From Brachypodius melanocephalos (lineage: Eukaryota; Chordata; Aves; Passeriformes; Pycnonotidae), in contig VZSR01003807.1 of the NCBI GenBank assembly GCA_013398615.1, positions 12,816,232 to 12,880,231 on the forward strand: DNA of 64,000 bases, written 5' to 3'. Below are positions 38,264 to 50,091 of the stretch, in pieces (the first letter of the stretch is position 1; each line of letters opens with the position of its first letter). The notes beneath the pieces were generated by a model. That model saw only the letters and a program-made list of their open reading frames with translations. It made no database searches and was not told the origin of the DNA. The position numbers were made by a program, and so were the translations under genes.

Positions 38264-41249
38264 TGTTAGGGTTGAATGACAAAGGTTAGCGCTCTTCTAT
38301 CTGTCTACCTCACTGCTTTGCTGCTTTTACAGAAAAATCATGGTAACAGAATGTAAACTTGCACCCAGATACTGAAACTCAAACTGAGTGTCATGGTTTA
38401 AACTACAACTGTCTGGACTACTGCAAATATACCTACGTGTGTTAGGAGGTTTGTAACTTCTGGTAAGTAGCTAGGAGTAGTTAACACCCTCGGCAGTATC
38501 ATCTGTCAAAGAACCTCCTGATAGACACCTAATCTAAAGAATGCAGAGATGATTCTCAAAATCACATCAACTCAAACATTATGTTATACCAGGACTGCTC
38601 TCAGCTGTTACAAGGAAGGAAATAAAAAGCACACTCATCACACAGTAACATCAAAACCTTGGCCTAAGTTTTGGATATTGCCTGCTCGATGGTACATCCA
38701 GACACATACTGGAGTTCATATTTTTGAGAAAAGGACAATTCATCTAATAACAACATCCAAAATCACATGCTAATAGGTAATTTCACATGAAATATGAAAG
38801 GCTCTGCAAACAGCAGCTTTTAAGAAAAGGTTCCAGAACTGCGGATGGAAGGAGAATGCTATAAAATGCTTTACATGCTATAAAAACTCCTCCACCAACA
38901 CCTGGAACAAAGTAACAGCTTTAAAACTCCTTTAAAATCTACATTACTTGGAACTGAAATTCAGGCACATTATTTCCTTTCATTCATGATCAAGATTCTG
39001 TAAGCAACAAATGGATCAAGTTCTACCAAGTTTTCCTATAGATGCAGCATTTTAATGCTTCCAAGCTGCATGCAAATATCTAACCAGCAAGGGAATTTCT
39101 GTGTTGATGTTTACAAAGTGCAAATGTGACATGCTGCAGCTGTCTTGCACATTATGAGACACAATTTTCCCAGTCCTGGACAATGCCTGTCTGCAAAACT
39201 GTAAAGATGGAGAAACACAAACTATGCAACAAGGTAGTCAGACACAGCAGAGGAGAGGGGGGCAGGGGAAGCATGGGTTTAACAGCAACTTCAGCTCTAC
39301 AGTGATGATGGAGAATTCTGTAAATTAGTCTTTGCTTCTCTGAACATTAGCGTGCTCACAGTGGACACTATCATGGTGTCTGAATGCAAAAGAACCATCT
39401 GCAGAAAAAGCATGCAAGATAAATCCAAGAACTGATGGGAAGATGTATTCTCTGGAGTAAATGGTTATCGTAGGGAACCATAAGCTACTACTCTTTAAAC
39501 TGGGATCTAAAGACTGGTGAAACCTTATAGATTTGCAGTTTAGTTACACAGGAACTCTCTCCTGGATGCAAACTCTTTATGTTTCATTAAGGACAGCCCC
39601 AGAGAAACAGACAGAAATACAGTCCCTTCCTTCACAATTGCACTGGTTTATGTTTCAAAAATTAGGCAGTAGTATCCTTTTATCACTGAACTTTCATCAG
39701 CAGTTCCAATACTATAATTTATTTGAAAGTCAGGTTCACGTTTGTTTTGTGGATCTTGAAGGATGTTAGAACACTGACATTTTTATTAAAATACTTTTAT
39801 TCCAATAGATCTCACAGCCCTAACACTTATTTATCTTTTTCAAGAATGCTCTAATACTGTAATAATTATGACCTATGTTCAATTGACTTGACGACTAATG
39901 AGCCTTCTGTAACCCAAGTAAGAATCCTATAAGCTTTGATAAATTGCACAGATGTAATGTCATAGCAACACTCAGTCACTACTTTTCCAGAGTGAAATGG
40001 GACTACCAAGACAAAGCTGAGGGGATAATTGCCTTCCCTAGAATGTTGTTTTCCCATTTCCCTCTTCTTTCCTGGAGGGTGGGAGCATAGTGAGGAAAAC
40101 ATGTATTATGTTCCAGACACAAAATTCTTAAATCTGAGAGGTAAGTTAGGAATCTCTTTTAATGCAAAAGACTTCTTATGCTACCTGGATTCTACTGCTA
40201 ACAGGAACGATGCCTTATTTTTTCCATGGATCTTGCAGCATAACCACACCTATGCCATGGGGATACAAGTGTCGCCAAAGGAATAGCATTTTCCATTCAA
40301 GAGAAAATACAGTCGAGTTCTTATTACAGAGTATAATACTCTGCATTTTAGTTACTGCTTGGGGGATTGTAAGAAAAACATATATGGTCTCAAAAATGGG
40401 ATTAGAGCTCCCTTATCGCAAAAATTAAGTCTAAATATGTGGGAAGCAATCAGTTCCATGCATAGCTGTTCTCATTCCCTTGCTATATGTGCATGAATGA
40501 AAGCAGGCACATGTGCTTATAATATTTCTTAGTATATGTATGGTATCAAGGAAATGATATAATCTTTGGTTATCTAGGACTTTCAAATCCACATTATTAA
40601 ATAACTTACATCATCGTAAAGACAGGTTAGCAAAATGTCATGGTTTTCTTCTATAAATAATGTTAAAGAAATGAGACAAATTAATAAAGTAACTGTATTC
40701 AGAAAATGGTTGCAAAAAGTGCTTTCTCTAAATTAATAATTAAAACTGCTTATGACTCTCTCCCTGAAAAATATTCCAAAACCTGGATAATATCCAAATG
40801 GTATTTCGGAATTAGACATCTGCTCATCACATCATCTACCTTATTATTTCCTCACAGACTGGTTCCAGGTATTAAAAAGCTTTTTTAAGTCTGGAATGAC
40901 AAGATCCAACTACAGAATAAAAATGTTAAGATACATATATGCACTTTAAAGCAACTTCTGTTTTAAAAGATTGCTTCTTTTCTGATTTGCAAGATCATAA
41001 GTATGTAAGAATAGAAACCATTTGCAATCCCTTTACAAATAATTCCTTCATATCAATTTACCACAGAAACATAAATATGAATTATGATAAAGCATTTTGA
41101 AATCCAGAAACACTATATTGCAATTTTGAATAATTCAATGCGTAACTAACTTTCAAAAATCACTTTTAAAAACTGTCTTTCCATTGTTACACAATGACTT
41201 GAAAAAGGGAACGTTTCCCCTTTGCTCAGCTACTGCAGATGCCACCTCT

Positions 41250-41320
41250 GGGACGGAGGAGCCGAGCACCAGACGTTTGCGCAGCCCTTTTGAAACCGAG
41301 GACTGGCACCCGCAACGTTC
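41250..41320. other. Small CpG cluster
   Basis: Seven CpGs in about 70 bp (around GACGTTTGCGCAGC and CACCCGCAACGTTCC) stand out against flanks that are almost free of CpG. No coding frame or repeat explains it. Confidence 0.25.
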
Positions 41321-43955
41321 CTCCTAAATTTATTATGCTCTTTCTTATAGCTCAGCAGTGACACATAAGCAACAAGCAGAGCTGTGAGCAATCTACAGTC
41401 ACAATCTCAGGCTTATTTTATTTTCACCAAAGAGTTTACTATTACGGCTATCCATGCTGCTAGTATGCACAAAATGGACCCAAGGTATAGAAAATCTTTA
41501 ATTTTATTACTTCCAATTGAGCATGTACAGCTCTACAGATACGCAGTCAGAACTTCATATGTATATAAGCCTTTTGCAAGATGTTCTCAATGAGCACATG
41601 AGAATTCAGAGTGTATGCATAAAAAAATCTCAAAATTGACAGAAACCAAACCTAGCTTTTCCACTTACACCTCCTAGCACAAACTTGACTGCGCAGTAGG
41701 GAGCCATAACTTTGAAACAATAACAGATAACATTGCATTTGAGCCTTATTTCCTATTATTTGGGGCCTCTTGCCTAATTTTTTAATACTAAAATGACAAG
41801 GGGGCAAAACCAATTACAGAAACAAGGCAACCTGCTCTTAAACTGATTAGCCTAGATGTCAAAATGGTCGTATTCACTTTTACTGAACATCCTTCCAGCA
41901 AAGCAAATCCACTCTCTTCCAGACCAAGTGTCATATACAAGTGTACATATGCAAATACGTACACTTCAATCTACTGACTGGTGTTTGATCAATTTACATA
42001 GTCGAGTGGTTCACTCAGACTCTCTGTGCTTTGAGGTTACATGCCCCAGAATGTACTGAGCTTGTTGGCACTTCAAAAATTAAATTTAGAAAAACTTATT
42101 ACTTCACAGTTCTTTCCCCTAAGTTACTAAAATATTTAAGTGTAAGATATTCTACATCTAGATAAGGGGATAAATCAAAGATCAAGACAATGAACTTCCA
42201 TTCAACACACCAGCTCTTTCCTGCACCTTTCATCTCTTTATCAAAACACAGAGAGATGAGCCTTGAGGGATGCAAGCCCTGGAGTGAGACATTCCAGGCT
42301 TGCTGAAGTATGCAAGGAGACCACAGTGCAATGGTCGCATGTATTTGAGTATAGCAAAAACCATCTTTCACTTTTAAATTAGAACATGCTGAACCCAAGT
42401 AACTTTGCAGAGCAAAACTGGAAGTGCAAGACTAAAATAAGAAGAGACACTTCTAACCAGAGAAAGGTCTGGAAATCTATCCAGCCCTGACAGGCTTTTT
42501 TTTTTGCCCTCACATCTTAAAGACGTGCCAGTAGCAAAGCGAGAAGGCAAACTCTTCTCCTCTGCTGAAGCACAGCAATCATCTGGGCCTAACTGGAAGT
42601 TCATTTCAGATTTTGTACACTATGGCACCTAGTTCTGCCATCAGCCTAGGCTTTAGGCTCCACACAACTCTACATTTTGGAAAGCCCTCTAATTGAGGGC
42701 TCTTGAAATGTTTATAGTTAAGCAGGAGCATCCTGCCCAGGGTGGCACCGGCCTCCACAGAGCTGTGGCAGATGGGGTATGATGGGCTCAGCCAGCGCTC
42801 CCCCAGGAGCGAGGTTACTGCTGCAGTTTAGCACAGCACAATCGGCATTGTGGGGATGTAAAGGTAAGGCACCAATGTCCCAGCCAACACCATGAAGTGA
42901 CAGGCATTCCCAGTAGGGTTGTTTCCTAAGTGTGTGCACATTTGGGATTTGAAATGCATATTTCAACAGATTTAGCAGAAGGATGGTCTTTGCCAGAACA
43001 TGGTGAAAAGGGATATGTATGGAGTATAATTAGTTTAACTCACTGTAAAATATCATAAACTAACTCCAAATCTTAGTGAGCAATCCTCTTTGGCAAAATG
43101 TATATCCACAGTAAAGATCAACAAGAAGAAACTGTGGCAATAGCTGCAGCAGGAAAAAGAAAGAACCAGGTGCTGCCATGCAAACTGTTGTTTTTAACTA
43201 CTTTTAATTATTTCACAAGATAATCCAGTATTTTAGAAATTAATGCAGAAAGACTCTATTACATTCTTTTGAAACATTTCTATTCTAGACTGAAGATTTC
43301 ATTCTGTCTGGTCTGAAGGAAGTAAGTGGCAAGGATCAGAGAACCCGAAACTTTGGCTTCACTTTACTGGGGGATGTACTGATCAGGGATTAAAAATATG
43401 TAACCAGTGTTTATCCAACTCCCTACAATTTAAGGCAAAATAAACAGGATTTAACTCTCAAATGTGGAAAGGACACAGTTCTCTTTTTACCTTTTAACAC
43501 TGGTTTTCTTTGTTTTACTAAGACCTTATATTTCAAGTCTGATGGCGATACAATCATAGCACATTACCTATGCACAGCTTCTCTTCAGTAATCCCAAAAC
43601 ACTATGAGCACAGCCCAGACAAATGAGGGCACACATTTCTTCCCAGGAAGGATGAATTTTAGTGTATCTTCAAGTTCTAGCTCAATCCCTCTGAAATCAG
43701 AGAAGGATCTGCCCCACATCACACTCTCCTTCTGGGCCATGGAGTACCAACTTGATTCTCTGCACAGTCCTATCCAAAATTATTTTTAGCCCAACTCTCA
43801 CTTGCTGTGAGAAAAAGGTGTCTGAAACAGACCTTAAGAGCCCACTTCAAATGATGCTGACTCCCTGGTAAAGACAATGAAAGAATGGTGGAGTAAGTAA
43901 TTTACAAACCAAATAGTTCTGCAAACCACTACCAGCAACTAAGCCTGTGCCACAA

Positions 43956-43970
43956 TGTGTGTGTGTGTGT
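43956..43970. repeat. (TG)7 microsatellite
   Basis: An uninterrupted TG run is followed by ACACATATGC. Confidence 0.88.
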
Positions 43971-45605
43971 ACACATATGCCTGATGATGATGTGATCCAC
44001 ATGATTCTCTGCTCATGTATTTTGACATTAAACTCATACTTCCAGTTTGGCACAAAAACAACGTTGCCAGAAGGAACTGGAGTACCTGGGGTTGGTACTG
44101 CTTTTCTCCAGGGAGGAGCCCTGCAGTCACACCAAGCTTCTCCCAGCTGTGGAAGGCCCCATCAGCACCTGGCTGACAGGAGGGAAGGAGAGCAATTGGA
44201 GGGGAGCAGAAAATCCTGAGAAACCTTTTGCAGACACTACAGGAAGATCTAGTGCCCAGGTATGATATAAACCAATTCATGAAAAAATTACAAGATCAGC
44301 AATTATCTTTTTTGAAGCCATGCAAAAATCTTGCCAAAAAAAGAGAAAAAAGCCTACATAACTAAACATAGATACGTAAGAAATAAAATTTTACATTTAT
44401 ATTTAAATACACAGCTATGTGTATACATATTTTATATTTCATGTGTATGTATAAAAATAGAGTGTTGAGTATTTTAATAAAAGCAAGCACAAATTGATTT
44501 AAATTAATCTCTGAATGTAGTGGACAGCCAGGAGAGTAATTAACTATGTTATTTATTAATTACTATAACTATACCAACTGTCCTTTCTCTTCAACTCTCC
44601 AATAAAATTGCTAATCCACTACAGCTGCAGAAACTTCTATGAAATGTTAGTTAAGGTAATAAAATAGCTCTGGTTTTAGGTATGGAGGATCTATTTCTGC
44701 CCTTGAATCATTTATGTCAGATTATAATCTTCAGTGAAGAATTTGATGTTATTTCAACAATCCAATACCTCACTGGCACACGCTAGCACACAAAACCATT
44801 TTTAAAAAATTACACAGCAATGGAGTCTGAATAGGAAATCGATCACTGAACAAGCTAAATCTGCATGAAGGAGAAAGACTGGAAAGGTGGGATAGAGGTG
44901 GGAGGGTAGAATGCAGTGAGCAGTATCAGAAAAATGAACATACAAACAGGAAAGGAGGAAAGATCATAGAAGTGCACCTTAGTTGAAAACATTTCTTTCA
45001 ATATCTGCTGGCACTTTCTTTTTATCTACCACTAGTTCCCTCTATTGCAGTCAATAACCTGAGTGGGCATAAAATAGATTTTTCTCATGGTTTGGATCAA
45101 CACAGGATATAAACCACAACTGAAACACATTTCCACGTGCTAAACTCAGCAATGATTATTGTAATCCAATTGCCTACACATAGCATACTTTGACAATTGA
45201 GGTGGTAGGCACAGGGAATACAGAGCAACAAGCAAGGTAGGAACACGTTGATTCAGATCACTGCTTTCCAAATCTACTTTTGTTTTGCTGGTGTATTGTT
45301 AAATCCTTTTTGTGCTCCATAGGAAGCTACACATTTTGAAGACAGTTAGTCATAACAACTACTTTATTTTGGTTTTGGTTTAAAACGCCTATGATTTGCA
45401 CACCCTGACACCGGCTGATTTCATGCCCTGCCTTTTCCCATCAAAACCTCTTCTTGGCTCTCCACATGAAGAAATCTCATTTATCAAAATTCTGTTAGCG
45501 TAAGGGGAAGGGCTATGCTGAGCTGAGCTGTGGCCTTCATTAAACATGCAGAACATAAACTGCTGACACTAAGCACAGTCAACTTGCAGCATGGCAGAGG
45601 AGGGG

Positions 45606-45625
45606 GAAAAAAAGAAAAAAAAAAA
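45606..45625. repeat. A-rich low-complexity tract
   Basis: An A7-G-A11 run sits about 100 bp left of the 26-bp palindrome. Confidence 0.82.
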
Positions 45626-45726
45626 GCAATGAGAGGGAAGGAATGTGATTGTGAAATAGGAATAAAAGCCACAGTTTTGCAAAGCATTTAAGTCATACTG
45701 GAGTCAGTGAGATTTAATCACAGACC

Positions 45727-45752
45727 CAAAGTTAAGCACGTGCTTAACTTTG
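45727..45752. repeat. Perfect 26-bp palindrome with CACGTG centre
   Basis: The left half CAAAGTTAAGCAC is followed directly by its exact reverse complement. The centre is an E-box, CACGTG. The flanking phrase GAGTCAGTGAGATTTAATCACA together with this motif resembles an old interspersed repeat common in reptile genomes, so it may be a relic rather than a functional site. Confidence 0.85.
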
Positions 45753-47304
45753 CCAAACAGAAATAGATCACTAAATTATGAATGGAACAATCTATTTCTG
45801 TTCCCAGGAACACAGACACTTTGTTCTCCAGACCAGTCCCTCAGGGAATGAAAAAGGTGAGGGGGAAAAATGGTAACAAAATTGGAGAAAACAATCCCTT
45901 CTTCAACTCAAAATACTGGTCTGGATGAAGGAACTGTGCGTTATCTTTAATGTAACAGGATTAAAAAGGTTGGTGTCCATCATTTAGGTTCCAGGAGATA
46001 GAAATGAAAGAGCAAGTGCCATTATGGTCATTAATTTCAATGTGGTACCAAAGGCCAAGGCTCTGAATAAAAGAAAAATTTGTAAATTTGGAAGAAGCAA
46101 GCATGACAACAGAAATGCATTAAAAATCAGAATTAGGGCTGAAGGTGAACAAAGTGGATTTTTTGAATTTTCACTTCACTTACTGTTCTTCATATTTTTC
46201 CCCCTTTAATTCTCAAAGATAGCTGTGTAATGCTGCCTACAATAGAAACTTGAATTTAATAGGCACGAAGCAGAAGGTGTGTAGCATTTTCCTCTGATCA
46301 CAAGGAACAAGCACTTAGCTGTAAGAGATCCACAATGAGTCACTGCAGGGAGGAATCAAATGCATCACAGGTACATGCAAACCTTTTTTATTATTATTCT
46401 ACCAGCTGAAAATGCATTATAACATACAGCCCTAGGAAAAAAAATCAATTTCAAACCACCTAGTCCTATAAAAATATGTAATTTACCAATCATATATGCC
46501 TGCATTTACACAGTTCAAGGAGAGCTAAGGCAGATGCAAGGTGGGAGGATGGGGCAGGAGACAGGTGGAGAGGGATGTCAACATTTCCTCTGTTAGCTTT
46601 TGTTGGTATTTATAAATATGTTAAGATAATAATTCCAAGCTGAAATTGTCTCAGTACTAAAATGAGTAACTTACCATCAAGTTTCAAACAGCAGCTAAGA
46701 GTTATTTTAGTATTGTCTGAAAAATAATACCATATTACCATTTTCTGATAATTTCGCACCTCTTGAAACACTTCTTCAAAGTTAATCTAGAAGTTAAGTA
46801 CCATAAAATTAATGGCTGGATTCTGCCACCCTTTTCCATTCCGAATATCATCATATTCCAGAGAGAAAGAATTTAGCTCTGATCAACTCTTAGCATAGTA
46901 TTAACTTTTTTTTCCTCTTCTCGGGTTCTGTGTACATGCAGCTTTAACGGAAGAGCAGAGAGCAGACACACTTGTGGCAATGAGTCATGCACCTTGACGA
47001 TTCCTCAAAAGTGATTTCTGTAATTTTTTAAAAAAATAAATATTGTATACATTTAACAGAAATCAATAGCTGTTTTTATGTTGAAAAATAGTTGTTTTTC
47101 TTGAGGTCACCTATGAAATAGAACAGGGCGGCCCAATTGTTCTATTTTCTCTTTCAACTTGTAAACAATGCAGTATTATCACCAGCTTTTTTAGCTTTTA
47201 TTCTGGTGAACAACGCGCTGCAGCCTGCCATATAAAGCTGCAAACCACATGGCACCATTCAACAGTATATCTAGGTCAGCTTGCATTTTTAATGTGCTCC
47301 ATTA

Positions 47305-47525
47305 GCTTTCCCTTGCTCACTGTATCAAGTTTGAACTTCTCCTTCTCACTTTTCAAACCCCTCTATAACTAAGCCAGACAGTACACAGGATCCTAAGAGT
47401 ATTGTGATCACCTTCAAAATTTGCTCCACCAAAGACTGCAGTTCTAACCCTATTTCCTTAATTCCATGCTGTTTCCAAACCCAGCATCCCCCAATTTCTC
47501 CTTCAAGATCCTTTTTCACAATACT
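47305..47525 (+). mobile_element. Probable relic of an L2-type LINE 3' coding region
   Basis: The phrase TTGCTCACTGTATCAAGTTT followed by GAACTTCTCCTTCTCACTTT resembles the sequence encoding the KFKLLLLTFKAL-like block near the end of L2-type reverse transcriptases. Downstream, CTCCTTCAAGATCCTTTTTC resembles the SFKSLLKTHLF block. The spacing is shorter than in an intact element, and frames are broken. The assignment is from remembered family sequence and is tentative. Confidence 0.4.
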
Positions 47526-47531
47526 GCTGTT

Positions 47532-47573
47532 AAAAAAAAAGAAAAAAAAAAAAAAAAAAGAAAAAAAGAAGAG
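47532..47573. repeat. A-rich tract
   Basis: About 42 bases are almost all A with a few G, just beyond the probable L2-type relic. It may be that element's degenerate tail or an independent low-complexity tract. Confidence 0.85.
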
Positions 47574-48950
47574 GTTACTTAAATAAAAAACCCCAGTGCT
47601 TTACCTAATGTAATTCCTTCTCTCAGGACTACTCAGGGAAGCCTAACAACTTTGACCTTGGCAGCATTGTGCACACACCATGGCTAAAAAAGCCTACAAG
47701 CTAATAAGCATATAAACAGCCATACCTACATTACTGTAAAGCTTTTGCAAAATTGTACGTGCTATAATGGTATTTAGTTACTTCAATGCAACAAAAACCA
47801 GTTCCACATGATTCACTTCATTGCTTTCCTTCACAAACAGCAGTTAATTCACTTCTTAAAATACATTTATTAATTTTTAAATTAGCATGTATTCTAACTG
47901 CTCTTCCCACAGATGATTTTAAGGTGTACACCCCTCCATCGGAGCACAGCCCTTGCACAAGGGCTGAAGTTGTAAAACCACCTTAGATATAGATTACACG
48001 TACAAGGTAATCGGTACATCACTTCTGACACAAGGAATAACACCACGAGGAAGTTTCACAGGAGGCTCAGGGAGATTCAAACAGATCTTGATAAGTGAGG
48101 GGGGTGGAACTGGATGATGGAATGAAAACAGACAGTCACGTTAAATTGAACGGTACAAATAATGCTTATTTTGCTTCAGATTAAAATGGCAAGGCAAGTT
48201 TTAATAAACTGTAAATTTGTCTGTTGTCTATTTCATACAGTAGCAAGGATTTAGTAGTGAAATCAGAAAACACACACAATGATTGTTACACTAGAAATCT
48301 GTCACAATAATTCATGTGTATAGTATAAAACAATGTAAAGCATGGCAACAGTATGAAAAACATGCCAAAACCATCTGTAATCTTGATTCTCCTATATAAG
48401 AAAATATTAAGACCCTGCATAATTAACTGTTCACCAAGAAAATCAAAGGAATGACCTTGAAAAACAAGATTTCTCAGTGTAATACTAATCTAATAGAATT
48501 ATCCATCAATATCCCAATTCACTTGAAAACCCCGTCTCACACGAAAAGATTCTTAAAAAGCGAACTGAAATAACTGAAGCTTCACAGTTAAAAAATTATG
48601 TCTTCTGTAAAAGAAATATATGTTCAATAAAAAGCCCCAGATTCTGCATTATTGTCATTGCTTTTTCCTCTTGAAATCTGCAACATGTCAACAGCACTTT
48701 TTCCAGCAAAGCACAGCTCTGAACAATGATACACACCTGTCCTTTTCTCAGGTAAAAAAGAGGGGAAATGAAAACCTAAATCACATCTGTCTACCCAACA
48801 ACTTTGTCATGCTCCTCTCTGCAATTCCTACTCCTCAAACCTAGCATTAGTTTAACAAACCAATTCTGAAATCAGAGGAAGCAGCCACATAGCAGAAATC
48901 TGACTCTGTTTCTGTATCTGTAGTTCATGCTGCTAAAAAAGTACGCTATT

Positions 48951-48963
48951 AAAAAAAAAAAAA
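48951..48963. repeat. A13 homopolymer
   Basis: A single uninterrupted A run with no element recognised upstream. Confidence 0.85.
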
Positions 48964-49891
48964 GGCAAACACAACAACAGTAACTTTATAAAAAAATAAA
49001 TATTTGTGGGGTTTCTGTTGTTGAAAGTCTCAGTCTGAATGGGATCATGCTTTCTGTAGCAAGGTGGCCTTGGTTGCTGAAGGGCACAGTTCTGGTCCCA
49101 CCAGTTGTACTATCAGGTAGAATTTACAGAAGAGAAAGAAATCTGGTTTAATTTGCTCACTGCATCAAGGAGGAATACCAAACTGCAAATTTTCCAAACT
49201 GCTCTCTTCCCACCCCTAAACAAAGAGACCACCTGCCTCAACATTTATTTGCAGGTATTTACAAGCAAACTTTGTGTTCTGATTGTTAGATGACCTGGTA
49301 AACCTGATACTCCCCCCAGGTTCAAACCAGCAGTGTAAATCAAAGGGGCCACACGGAACTGTAAAGGACCTGCCTGATCAGGCAAGCATCAGTCCCATTT
49401 ACATGTCAACAGGAGGCAGCTGAGCGAGGGAGGATGCTGAGCAGCACACCCAGCCAGACAGCTCAGGCACACCAGACTCAGGCTGCCTGAGTGCACCCAC
49501 CAGTTAAAATTTAATGAGTAACAGAAGGGAGACTGAGAAAATAAATTATTTTTCTCTGGTAGTAACTTAAATCTCTGTGATGTAGTGACTGGTGTTAAAT
49601 GGTGGGTTCAAACCTTTGAGGAGACGCATATTCCCACCATGAAAGCAGTACCAAATTTTGCACTCTTCTGGTATTTCTACGAAGTTTGGAAAGGAAAAAC
49701 CATACTACAGACCGCCTCTTCACAAAAGCAACAGGGGGAAGTATGGATTGCTGCTGCTGCTGGTGCCACCACAAGAGCTGGATGGTTCAACATCACAGCA
49801 GTTCATTTTAATACAGTGGCAATTTAAATGGGCATAGGACTGCCCAAAGAGGGATACTCATCAATCAGAAAAGCAAAATTAGTTGCCAAGC

Positions 49892-50091
49892 CTCTACTGT
49901 GAGGTTGGTGAAGCACTGGAACAAGTTGCCCAGAAAGACTGTGGATGCCCCATTCCTGGAGGTGTTCAAGATCAGCTTGGATGGAGCTCTGAGCAACCTG
50001 ATGTAATTGAAAGGTGCTCCTGTCCATGACAGGAGGGTTGAAGCTAGGTGATCTTTGAAGTTCCTTCCAACCCAAACCATTCCATGATTCT
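49892..50091 (+). mobile_element. Short CR1 LINE 3' fragment, plus orientation
   Basis: The sense 3' end of CR1 is visible: GAAGCACTGGAACAAGTTGC, GATGCCCCATTCCTGGAGGT, GAGCAACCTGATGTAATTGA, then CCTTCCAACCCAAACCATTC and a single tail-like ATGATTC. It is about 200 bp long, 5'-truncated and the only CR1 in the window on the plus strand. It carries no coding capacity. Confidence 0.92.

Noticed and set aside
38390..38410. Possible start of an avian LTR (TGTCATGGTTTAA)
   Set aside because: The first 13 bases match the opening of a common bird LTR, but the following sequence does not continue the match, and no second LTR edge or duplication is visible.
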